DNA of 5,115 bases from Bacillota bacterium (GTDB taxonomy: Bacteria; Bacillota; Sulfobacillia; Symbiobacteriales; ZC4RG38): the NCBI GenBank assembly GCA_003242505.1, contig QGUP01000175.1, positions 1 to 5,115 of the forward strand, in the 5' to 3' direction. This document shows positions 1 through 5,115 of this stretch, piece after piece. The notes beneath the pieces were generated by a model that was given only the letters and a program-made list of their open reading frames with translations, did no database searches and was not told where the DNA came from. A program made the translations under genes and the position numbers. The stretch's first letter is position 1; each line of letters begins with the position of its first letter.

Positions 1-138
1 GGTTCCGGCGCCGTGGGCCGCCCGGGCCTGCGCCTCCGGCAGCCGGGCCGCGATCCGCTGCCAGAGCCGGTCCGGATCCCCCGGCCACCGGGGCCCTTCC
101 TGGAGGGCCTCGGTCAGTTCCCGCTCCCAGTCTGCCAC
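1..138 (-). CDS. Putative anti-sigma factor, N-terminal fragment
   Basis: This gene runs off the left edge; 46 codons are visible, starting at GTG (138-136) and reading MADWERELTEALQEGPRWPG and onward, with a charged, amphipathic stretch containing DRLWQRIAARL at about residues 28-38. The frame has no alternative ATG/GTG/TTG between this GTG and the upstream in-frame stop at 172-174. A purine-rich GAGGGA (150-145) lies six bases before the GTG, so the start is well supported. It overlaps the 3' end of the sigma gene by 25 bases in another frame, implying translational coupling. Genes placed directly after an ECF sigma gene are commonly anti-sigma factors that hold the sigma inactive, often through an N-terminal cytoplasmic zinc-finger or helical domain followed by a membrane segment. 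No such domain or His-Cys motif falls within the visible part, so the function is inferred from position and the general look of the N-terminus. It could also be an unrelated coupled protein. Confidence 0.6.
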   Translation of the reverse strand, partial: MADWERELTEALQEGPRWPGDPDRLWQRIAARLPEAQARAAHGAGT

Positions 139-674
139 GGCACATCCCTCATTTCCGGACCTACCTGCCGCTCAATCGCCCGCCGGGCTTCGTACAGGCG
201 GGACTTGACGGTGGAGAGGGGCAGCCCCAGCACCTGGGCCACCTCGGCCTCGCTGAGGCCGACATAATACTTCAGGATGATAGGAATCCGCAACCGCTCG
301 TCCAGGGCGTAGACCGCCGCCCGAATCTGCCGGCGGCGCAGGTTCTCCAGGGCCTCGCTCTCCACCGACGGCATCTCGGTCTCGCCGGGCAGTTCGGCCA
401 CCGGCACGAGCCGCTGCCGGCGCCGGGCCAGCCGCAGGGCCTCCCGGACCACGATGCGGTAGAGCCAGGGACGAAAGGGCTGGTCCGCCCGGAAGGAGGG
501 CAGTGCGGCAAAGGCCCGGAGAAAGGCCTCCTGCACCGCGTCCTCCGCGGTCTCCCAGTCCCGGGTCACCGCGTAGGCGGTCCGGACCGCCTGCTCCGCG
601 TGGCGCCGGAAGAGCTCGGCACAGCTCTGCCGGTCCCCCGCCTGGGCCCGCCGGATCAGCTCCACCTCATTCAT
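114..674 (-). CDS. ECF-type RNA polymerase sigma factor (sigma-70 family)
   Basis: This 186-residue protein has the two-domain layout and length of an ECF sigma factor, which directs RNA polymerase to a small set of promoters. Region 2 covers about residues 18-88 and includes the core-binding and -10 recognition motif DAVQEAFLRAF (45-55) and PFRPWLYRIVVREALRLARR (66-85). A Glu/Pro-containing linker (about 90-112) follows. Region 4 (about 113-168) contains LDERLRIPIILKYYVGLS and the -35-reading helix-turn-helix SEAEVAQVLGLPLSTVKSRL (141-160). I start it at ATG 674 (MNEVELIRRAQAGD), where ECF similarity begins, with AGGTG a few bases upstream. The frame stays open to an ATG at 797, but those 41 extra residues are Thr/Ser/Pro-rich and unlike the family, and a candidate promoter lies inside them. 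The coupled downstream gene may be its anti-sigma factor. The specific regulon cannot be read from the sequence. Confidence 0.93.
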   Translation of the reverse strand: MNEVELIRRAQAGDRQSCAELFRRHAEQAVRTAYAVTRDWETAEDAVQEAFLRAFAALPSFRADQPFRPWLYRIVVREALRLARRRQRLVPVAELPGETEMPSVESEALENLRRRQIRAAVYALDERLRIPIILKYYVGLSEAEVAQVLGLPLSTVKSRLYEARRAIERQVGPEMRDVPWQTGSGN

Positions 675-701
675 GGGGCACCTGCCTGTCTGGGTTTCCA
701 G

Positions 702-733
702 TGTATATACCCCGGAGCCGCCGGTTTGGTTGG
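702..733 (-). promoter_or_regulatory. Candidate promoter for the sigma factor operon
   Basis: On the minus strand the 119-base gap before the sigma gene contains GGTATATACA (711-702), the most AT-rich patch of a GC-rich region, about 30 bases before the ATG at 674. It resembles both a housekeeping -10 (TATACA or TATATA, each 4 of 6) and the GTATA part of the -10 used by some ECF sigmas. Sixteen bases upstream of GGTATA is CCAACC (733-728), carrying the AAC core seen in many ECF -35 elements, so autoregulation is possible. Transcription from here would start at about 690-698, giving a short leader that fits the 674 start and not the 797 start. The match is weak and made by eye. Confidence 0.3.
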
Positions 734-793
734 TGGACCGGGTGGTGGCACGAGAGGGGGACGGCGATGGGGAAAGGGTGGTGGGATCGGCGG

Positions 794-1132
794 TCATCGG
801 GGCTCCCCCGCCCCCAGGGCCGCCAGGAACTGGGCGAGGTCGGCCGCCAGATCCGCCACCCGCGGGGCATCCAGAGGGGCACCCTCCTGCAGCACCGGCA
901 GCAGAGCCTCCTCCAGGGCCCGGGCCTTCTGTCCCAGCTCCGGAAAGCCGTAGATCCCCGCAGACCCGGCAAGGCGATGGGCCGCCTGCCGGAGCGCGAC
1001 CAGGTCGGTGCCGCCGGCTCCGGCCTCCCGGAGCGCCCGGGCCGCCGCGGCAAAGAAGGCCGCCCGGGAGGCGGCCTCGGCCCGATACTGCCGGCGCAGT
1101 TCCGCAAAGGGGTCGGAGCCGGTCCGGTTCAC
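794..1132 (-). CDS. Stand-alone Hpt (histidine phosphotransfer) domain protein
   Basis: This protein of 112 residues is essentially one Hpt domain. Such domains are four-helix bundles that carry phosphate on a histidine between receiver domains or from a hybrid kinase to a response regulator. The active-site motif is AHRLAGSAGIYGFPELGQKA (51-70), with the phospho-accepting histidine at residue 52 followed by the Leu/Gly-Ser-Ala-Gly pattern of the family (typically H-x-L-K-G-S-A/S). The flanking regions (about 8-37 and 68-106) are Ala/Leu-rich with heptad-like spacing, fitting helices. There is no kinase, receiver or membrane segment, so it should be cytosolic. The GTG start (1132-1130) overlaps the ftsK stop as GTGA, and a purine-rich GGAGGAGGGGGA within the ftsK 3' end supplies the ribosome binding site, so it is translationally coupled to ftsK. 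The lysine often found three residues after the histidine is alanine here (HRLAGS). No partner kinase or regulator lies in the window. The domain call is firm; the pathway is unknown. Confidence 0.85.
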   Translation of the reverse strand: MNRTGSDPFAELRRQYRAEAASRAAFFAAAARALREAGAGGTDLVALRQAAHRLAGSAGIYGFPELGQKARALEEALLPVLQEGAPLDAPRVADLAADLAQFLAALGAGEPR

Positions 1133-3903
1133 CGGTCCCCCTCCTCCCCGGCCTCTGCCGTCGCCGCCGCCTCGCTCTGGCCGAAGAGCTCCCGCCACTG
1201 GGCCATGGTGATCAACACCTCCCGGGGCTTGGGCCCCTGATGAGGGCCGATGAACCCCCGCTCCTCCATCATGTCGATCAGCCGGGTGGCCTTGGTGTAG
1301 TTGCACCGGAGGCGGCGCTGCAGGATGGAGACCGACGCCTGGCCGTGCTCGATGACGATCCGGACCGCCTCGGGGAAGACCGCCTCCAGGGCGTTCTCCT
1401 TCCCCTGGCCGGTCCCGGCGTCGCCGAGCCGGCCGGCCCTGGCGCCGGTGCCCTCGACGGCCATGGCCTCGGCCTGGTAGACCGGCTGCCCCTGGCGCTT
1501 GACGAAGGCCACCAGGGCCTCCACCTCCCGGTCGGAGACAAAGGCGCCCTGGGCCCGGATGGGCTTGGAGACCCCCTGGGGGTAGTAGAGCATGTCGCCC
1601 TTGCCCAGGAGCTTCTCCGCCCCGGCCATGTCCAGGATGATCCGGCTTTCCACCGCGGAGGAGACCGCAAAGGCGATGCGGCTGGGGATGTTGGCCTTGA
1701 TGAGGCCCGTGATCACGTCGACCGACGGGCGCTGGGTGGCGATCACCAGGTGGATGCCGCAGGCCCGGGCCATCTGGGCCAGCCGGATGATGCTGTCCTC
1801 CACCTCCACCGGCGCCACCATCATCAGGTCGGAAAGCTCGTCCAGGAAGATAACGATGTAGGGGAGGGGCTGCCGGAGGGCCGGCGGCTCCACCTCCTCG
1901 CCCCGCTGCCGCCGGGCCTCCCACTCGGCCAGGGCGGCGGCGTTCTGCTCCGCGACCCACCGGTTGTAGCTGCTGATGTTCCGCGTGCCCGAGGAAGCCA
2001 GTAGGTCGTACCGGGCCTCCATCTCCTTGACCGCCCACTTGAGGTACCCCGCGGCCTTCCGGGGGTCGGTGACCACCGGCGCCACCAGGTGGGGGATGCC
2101 GTCGTAGACGGAGAGCTCCACCCGCTTGGGGTCCACCATCAGCATCTTGACCTCGTCGGGCCGGGCTCGCATCAGGAGGCTGCAGATGATCGCGTTCATG
2201 CAGACGGACTTGCCCGAGCCCGTGGCGCCGGCGATGAGGAGGTGGGGCATCCGCTCCAGGTCGCCGATGATGGGTTTGCCGGCAATGTCCTTTCCGAAGC
2301 CCACCGCCAGCCGGGAGGGGTGCCGCTGCCACTCCTCGGACTCCAGCACGTCCCGGAGGTAGACCGCCACCACCTCCTGGTTGGGCACCTCGATGCCGAT
2401 GGCCCGCTTGCCAGGAATCGGCGCCTCGATCCGCACATCCCGGGCCGCCAGGTGGTAGGCGAGGTCGTCCGCGAGGCTCGCGACCTTGGCCACCTTCACC
2501 CCGGGCTGCACGGTCAGTTCAAACCGGGTGATGGCCGGCCCCTGGTGCACCTCCACCACCTTGGCCGGCACCCCGTAGGTGGCCAGCACCTCCTCCAGCA
2601 GTCGGGCTTTCTCCACGATGCTCTGATGAACATCCCGGTTCGGCTGGTTCTGGGCCCCGGACTGGAGGAGGTCAAGGGGCGGAAGCTGGTACGGCGCCGG
2701 GGGCGGCGGGGCCTCGGAACCCTGGCCGGCCGGGGCGGGCGCCGCCTCGCCTGCCGCCGGCAGGGAAGCCGGCAGGTTCGCACCCTGGGCTCCGACCCCC
2801 TGGCTGCCGGGGCTCCCGTTCCCCCGGTCCCCGGCCCCGGTGCCGGGCTCCGGCCCCGAACCGGTCTCCCGCGCCACCGGCCGGTCCTTGGCCCCTGGCC
2901 GGGCCCCGGCGACCGTGATGGCGCCGGCGGCGCCACCTCCGGGGGTGGTGCCGGCGCCAGTCCCGGCGAAAGCGCCGGCGCCAGACTCGACGGAGGCCCC
3001 GGCGCCAGCCCCGACGGAAGCGCCAGCGCCCGCGGCCCTGCCAGCGCTGCGGTCGGCGAGGCCCGTGATGCGGATGGTGAACCCCGGCTCCTCCGCCCCC
3101 TGCTCCCGGGCAGCCGCCCCGGGCCCCTCGGGACCCTTTGCCGCTGCCTTCCCGGCCGCGGTTCTGCCGGCCCGGCGGGTCACCACCTCATGGACAGCAT
3201 CAGGCCGCAGCCCTTCCGGCCGGTTCGCCCCCAGCCGGACCGGGGCCAGGCGCACGGCGCCGGTCACCAGCCGCCCTGCCCCCGCCACCAGAGCACCCCC
3301 CGCCCGGGCCGCCCCGCCGCCGGCCCGGCGGAGCCACTGGGCCAGGGAGATCTCCAGGGCGAGAACCAGGCCGACCAGGGCGCCGGCCGCCAGGGCCACC
3401 CACCGGCCCACGTGGCCCAGGAGCCGGGTGAGCGCCCATTCCAGCCCCCAGCCCAGAACCCCGCCGCCCCGGGCCAGGTGCTCCGGCTCGAATTGGGCCA
3501 CCTGACCGGCGGCCTGGGCTTCGGGGGATCCCGGCGGCAGGTACGGATACCGGAGGATCTGGACCGCTGCGGCCAGGGTGAGGAAGATGAGGAGACACCC
3601 CCACAGCCGCCAGGGCGGCAGGGTGGTCACCCGGCGGAAGAGCAGGACGGACCCGCCCAGGGCCAGAAGCCCTGCGGGCAACACCCAGCCGGCGACGGTG
3701 CCGACCAGGTAGACGAGACCGGTGCGGACCTGGGCGCCGAGGAAGCCGCCGCCCCCTGCCATGCTGATGAAAAGCCAGACCGCCACCGCCAGGAGGACCC
3801 AGCCGGTGATCTCCAGGCGCAGATCCTCCCGGACCGGCAGCCGGGCAGAATGCCGCACCCTGCGGCGTCTCTGCCCACGCCTCGGCTGCTCTGTCGGCAA
3901 CAC
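1129..3903 (-). CDS. ftsK: DNA translocase FtsK/SpoIIIE
   Basis: This 924-residue membrane-anchored motor pumps double-stranded DNA through the division or sporulation septum. In order: a basic N-terminus (RRGQRRRRVR, 8-17); four membrane segments (about 31-49, 60-89, 98-116, 165-188); a Gly/Ala/Pro-rich linker (about 194-415) with an 8-residue repeat; the alpha/beta motor with Walker A GATGSGKS (559-566), DPKRVEL (591-597), Walker B IVIFLDELSDLM (683-694) and TQRPSVDVITGLIKANIP (723-740); and a winged-helix gamma domain (about 838-900) ending GPKPREVL that reads chromosome polarity sequences. It is longer than SpoIIIE (about 790 residues), largely because of the linker. In-frame ATGs exist at 3972 and 3957, but I start at GTG 3903, preceded by AAGGGGAG (3915-3908), because an extended -10 element overlaps the first ATG; TTG 3900 is nearly as good. 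The stop overlaps the hpt start. Whether it serves division, sporulation or both cannot be told here; spoIIIE would be an equally valid name. Confidence 0.97.
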   Translation of the reverse strand: MLPTEQPRRGQRRRRVRHSARLPVREDLRLEITGWVLLAVAVWLFISMAGGGGFLGAQVRTGLVYLVGTVAGWVLPAGLLALGGSVLLFRRVTTLPPWRLWGCLLIFLTLAAAVQILRYPYLPPGSPEAQAAGQVAQFEPEHLARGGGVLGWGLEWALTRLLGHVGRWVALAAGALVGLVLALEISLAQWLRRAGGGAARAGGALVAGAGRLVTGAVRLAPVRLGANRPEGLRPDAVHEVVTRRAGRTAAGKAAAKGPEGPGAAAREQGAEEPGFTIRITGLADRSAGRAAGAGASVGAGAGASVESGAGAFAGTGAGTTPGGGAAGAITVAGARPGAKDRPVARETGSGPEPGTGAGDRGNGSPGSQGVGAQGANLPASLPAAGEAAPAPAGQGSEAPPPPAPYQLPPLDLLQSGAQNQPNRDVHQSIVEKARLLEEVLATYGVPAKVVEVHQGPAITRFELTVQPGVKVAKVASLADDLAYHLAARDVRIEAPIPGKRAIGIEVPNQEVVAVYLRDVLESEEWQRHPSRLAVGFGKDIAGKPIIGDLERMPHLLIAGATGSGKSVCMNAIICSLLMRARPDEVKMLMVDPKRVELSVYDGIPHLVAPVVTDPRKAAGYLKWAVKEMEARYDLLASSGTRNISSYNRWVAEQNAAALAEWEARRQRGEEVEPPALRQPLPYIVIFLDELSDLMMVAPVEVEDSIIRLAQMARACGIHLVIATQRPSVDVITGLIKANIPSRIAFAVSSAVESRIILDMAGAEKLLGKGDMLYYPQGVSKPIRAQGAFVSDREVEALVAFVKRQGQPVYQAEAMAVEGTGARAGRLGDAGTGQGKENALEAVFPEAVRIVIEHGQASVSILQRRLRCNYTKATRLIDMMEERGFIGPHQGPKPREVLITMAQWRELFGQSEAAATAEAGEEGDR
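2938..3033 (-). repeat. 24-bp in-frame tandem repeat, four copies, in ftsK linker
   Basis: Four consecutive 24-bp units encode 8-residue units in the translocase linker (residues 291-322): AGAGASVG, AGAGASVE, SGAGAFAG, TGAGTTPG. On the plus strand the core CCGGCGCCAG recurs at 2951, 2975 and 2999, exactly 24 bases apart, and a diverged CCAGCGCCCG follows at 3023. The unit length is a multiple of three, so copy-number change would keep the frame. The linker is expected to be flexible and tolerant of length variation. Confidence 0.85.
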
Positions 3904-3907
3904 CTTT

Positions 3908-3915
3908 CTCCCCTT
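3908..3915 (-). promoter_or_regulatory. Ribosome binding site deciding the ftsK start
   Basis: AAGGGGAG on the minus strand is the best Shine-Dalgarno match upstream of the conserved part of FtsK. It lies four bases before GTG 3903 and seven before TTG 3900. The upstream ATGs at 3972 and 3957 have only weaker purine stretches in front, which argues for a start at 3903 or 3900. Confidence 0.55.
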
Positions 3916-3962
3916 CTGCGCTGCCGCTCTACCGGAGGTTTCCCGGGTTTGTCCCATGTTCC

Positions 3963-3971
3963 AGTATACCA
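3963..3971 (-). promoter_or_regulatory. Extended -10 promoter for ftsK-hpt
   Basis: The minus strand reads TGGTATACT (3971-3963). This matches the extended -10 consensus TGnTATAAT in eight of nine positions counting the free n, with hexamer TATACT at five of six. No good -35 is visible at 16-18 bp (the region is CCCCGG-like), which extended -10 promoters can tolerate. The predicted transcription start near 3956 leaves about 50 bases of leader before GTG 3903. This element overlaps the most upstream possible ATG (3972), which is therefore unlikely to be translated from this transcript. Confidence 0.5.
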
Positions 3972-3996
3972 TACATTCCGTTCCAGCCGGGGTTCG

Positions 3997-4027
3997 GGCC
4001 GCGAGGCATCGGCATGCGGGCTCGGCC
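3997..4027 (-). terminator. Imperfect hairpin between the unknown gene and ftsK
   Basis: About 12 bases after the stop of the upstream gene, the minus strand can fold with outer arms GGCCGAG (4027-4021) and CTCGCGGCC (4005-3997, two-base bulge) and an inner stem GCAT/ATGC around a GCCG loop. No run of U follows, so it is not a classical intrinsic terminator. It may slow polymerase, protect a 3' end, or be coincidental in such GC-rich DNA. Confidence 0.25.
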
Positions 4028-4038
4028 GCCGCACCGGC

Positions 4039-4617
4039 TCATCCGAACTCTGGCGCATCTGGTTCGCAGTCCGGTGGCCAGGGAAAGTCCGTGTGCTGGA
4101 GCACGTTGCCGGCGAAGTCGTAGACGGTCAGAGATCTGGGAAGGAAGTCACCGGTCCGGTCGATGACCACCATGTAGTAGGGCAAGACCACCGGTTCCGT
4201 CACGGCCGGTCGGGTCGCAAAGGTCACCTGAATGCGGCTCGCGGCGGGGTTCAGGACCTTACCGTGGACGACAAGGTAGTGGGAGGGGCTGGCAACGTTC
4301 ACGTCAACGGCCACCAGGGTGAGGAGGTTGGGAAAGCCGGTGGCCACCCCTTCGAGGGCCCGCCACCTCCCCTCCCGGTCCTTGCCTACCAGGTCCACGC
4401 AGCGCAGGGTGTTCCCCGGGTGTGGGAAGGTACAGGTGAACTCGTAGGCTACCAGGTAGAGACTGGGCCCGACCTGCCGCTCGGCGAAAAAGGTCAGGGG
4501 GCCGGCCGGGAGCATTCCCACGTACTCCGGCCGTGCCTCGGCTCTCCGCAGACGCGCTTCGTAGCGCCTGAGAATCGCCTGCTTCCGCTCAGGTGCGGGG
4601 TGATCGATGGGTTTCAC
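4039..4617 (-). CDS. Hypothetical protein, unrecognised, probably beta-rich
   Basis: I do not recognise this protein of 192 residues. After a short charged helix (ERKQAILRRYEARLRRAEAR, 10-29), it alternates hydrophobic beta-like strands and turns: TFFAERQ (42-48), SLYLVAYEFTCTF (52-64), LRCVDLVGKD (71-80), LLTLVAVDVNV (98-108), HYLVVHGKVLNP (113-124), IQVTFAT (129-135), VVLPYYMVVIDRTGDF (143-158) and LTVYDFAGNVLQHTDFPWPP (163-182). The final strand pattern resembles an Ig-like or similar sandwich fold. There is no signal peptide or membrane segment, so it appears cytosolic. Regular codon use and protein-like composition make the gene credible. I start at GTG 4617, with AGGGGG (4630-4625) seven bases upstream; an in-frame GTG at 4695 would add 26 Gly/Ser-rich residues that look non-coding. 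By eye its GC content is lower than ftsK. It is not tightly linked to ftsK, with over 130 bases and a promoter between them, and is divergent from the transporter gene. Confidence 0.72.
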   Translation of the reverse strand: MKPIDHPAPERKQAILRRYEARLRRAEARPEYVGMLPAGPLTFFAERQVGPSLYLVAYEFTCTFPHPGNTLRCVDLVGKDREGRWRALEGVATGFPNLLTLVAVDVNVASPSHYLVVHGKVLNPAASRIQVTFATRPAVTEPVVLPYYMVVIDRTGDFLPRSLTVYDFAGNVLQHTDFPWPPDCEPDAPEFG

Positions 4618-4697
4618 GGGCGACCCCCCTGGTCCGTGGCTCCCCCCGTTTCTTCCTGACGACGGCAGCCAGTCCGTAGAGGAGCCTCGTTGCACAT

Positions 4698-4712
4698 GAA
4701 GAATTACTCTTC
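4698..4712. promoter_or_regulatory. Short inverted repeat in divergent intergenic region
   Basis: GAAGA-ATTAC-TCTTC is a perfect 5-bp inverted repeat around a 5-base centre. It sits in an unusually AT-rich patch between the divergently transcribed unknown gene and the transporter gene, where an operator would be expected. Small dyads occur by chance, so this is only a candidate. Confidence 0.2.
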
Positions 4713-4731
4713 CGTCATCCGGTTCACCTCG

Positions 4732-4741
4732 GACCGCGGTC
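4732..4741. promoter_or_regulatory. 10-bp perfect palindrome upstream of the transporter gene
   Basis: GACCGCGGTC is fully self-complementary and lies 34 bases before the transporter start, in the divergent intergenic region. The position suits a repressor operator, but GC-only palindromes are common at this base composition. No clear -35/-10 pair is visible nearby. Confidence 0.2.
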
Positions 4742-4775
4742 GAATCGGAATTTCAAGAAGAAGGGGCCAGAGCGC

Positions 4776-5115
4776 ATGTCGCTTGTCGACCTCTCCCTGC
4801 TGCTCCTGCTGGCAGCCGTCTGGGGTTCCTCCTTCCTCTTCATCCGCGTCGCGGTGCCCGGGCTCGGTCCCTTCGCCCTGGCCGACCTGCGGGTGCTGCT
4901 CGCCGGACTGGCCCTGGTCCTCTACGGCCTGGCGGTCCGCCAGACCGTCCGCCTTCGAGGCCACATGCTCCGGTTCCTCATCCTGGGGGCCATCAACGGC
5001 GCCATCCCCTTCTCCCTCATCAACTGGGCGGAACTGCACCTGACCGCGTCCATGGCGGCCATCCTCAACAGCGCCACTCCCCTTTTCGGGGCCCTATCCC
5101 TTTTTTTAAAAAAAT
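4776..5115 (+). CDS. EamA/DMT-family transporter, N-terminal part
   Basis: This gene starts at ATG 4776, with AAGGGG (4761-4766) nine bases upstream, and is cut by the window end after 113 codons. The start reads MSLVDLSLLLLLAAVWGSSF, followed by FIRVAVPGLGPFALADLRVL. WGSSF at the end of helix 1 and the A-D-L-R motif opening helix 2 are hallmarks of the EamA (DUF6) domain of the drug/metabolite transporter superfamily. These are inner-membrane exporters of metabolites or amino acids, usually with ten helices and about 290-300 residues. Four helices are visible (about 5-27, 33-54, 65-86, 90-111), and helix 4 carries the typical ASMAAILNSATPLFGAL (91-107). The substrate cannot be inferred. After residue 107 the coding turns into SLFLKK from a T7A7 run, which departs from the family and may be a sequence-end artefact. 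Confidence 0.9.
   Translation, partial: MSLVDLSLLLLLAAVWGSSFLFIRVAVPGLGPFALADLRVLLAGLALVLYGLAVRQTVRLRGHMLRFLILGAINGAIPFSLINWAELHLTASMAAILNSATPLFGALSLFLKK

Noticed and set aside
667..1107. 146-residue minus-strand frame overlapping hpt
   Set aside because: It is Arg/Pro/Trp-rich, overlaps the well-supported Hpt gene in another frame and has no domain pattern.
673..2004. 443-residue plus-strand open frame
   Set aside because: It crosses the hpt-sigma gap and lies antisense to hpt and the ftsK motor; composition is Pro/Gly/Arg/Asp-His-rich and resembles a mirror of the ftsK frame.
1133..2332. Upstream 400 residues of the minus-strand frame that ends in the Hpt protein
   Set aside because: This part is out of frame with, and nested inside, ftsK and is Gly/Pro/Arg-rich noise. 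Only the last 112 residues, from GTG 1132, are the real Hpt gene.
2940..3050. Short repeats as a CRISPR array
   Set aside because: The repeats are contiguous 24-bp units without spacers and are in frame with the ftsK linker.
2089..4659. 856-residue plus-strand open frame
   Set aside because: It is antisense to ftsK and the unknown gene, with a Gly/Pro/Arg/His-rich composition and no recognisable motif. Such long antisense frames are expected when the true gene has GC-rich third positions.
4704..5039. 111-residue minus-strand frame opposite the transporter
   Set aside because: It is antisense to a clear EamA protein; the Asp/Glu/Gln-rich composition is the reverse reading of hydrophobic codons.
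5101..5115. T-run as an intrinsic terminator
   Set aside because: There is no GC hairpin in front, it lies inside the transporter frame, and it is at the sequence edge, so an artefact is more likely.

Overview
This is a very GC-rich window. Most genes lie on the minus strand, so the long plus-strand reading frames are antisense shadows. The central gene is an FtsK/SpoIIIE DNA translocase whose motor resembles Gram-positive (Firmicutes/Clostridia-like) proteins: motifs such as GATGSGKS, TQRPSVDVITGLIKANIP, GAEKLLGKGDMLYYP and a C-terminal gamma domain ending KPREVL. Together with the GC content, this suggests a high-GC Firmicutes lineage of the Symbiobacterium/Thermaerobacter/Limnochordia type. 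That placement is inferred from protein style only; there is no rRNA or other taxonomic marker.

Reading the minus strand in the direction of transcription (right to left): a 192-residue protein I do not recognise (4617 to 4039); an imperfect hairpin and an extended -10 promoter; ftsK/spoIIIE (start chosen at 3903, ending 1129); a small stand-alone histidine phosphotransfer (Hpt) protein whose GTG start shares four bases with the ftsK stop (1132 to 794); a 119-base gap with a candidate promoter; an ECF-type sigma factor (674 to 114); and the first 46 codons of a gene overlapping the sigma gene by 25 bases, placed like an anti-sigma factor (138 to the left edge). At the right end, divergent on the plus strand, is the start of an EamA/DMT-family membrane transporter (4776 onward), cut by the window edge.

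There appear to be two functional blocks. One is ftsK-hpt, a translationally coupled pair joining chromosome translocation to a phosphorelay-type domain. The other is a sigma/putative anti-sigma cassette that probably has its own promoter. The 158-base intergenic region between the unknown gene and the transporter is divergent and carries two short dyad symmetries. The most interesting points are the coupling of an orphan Hpt protein to ftsK, an unusual DNA-reading helix in the translocase gamma domain, and an in-frame 24-bp tandem repeat in its linker. I see no CRISPR array, mobile element, tRNA or rRNA, and no clear evidence of a wholly new system. The last 15-20 bases (T7A7T) look like a contig-end artefact.
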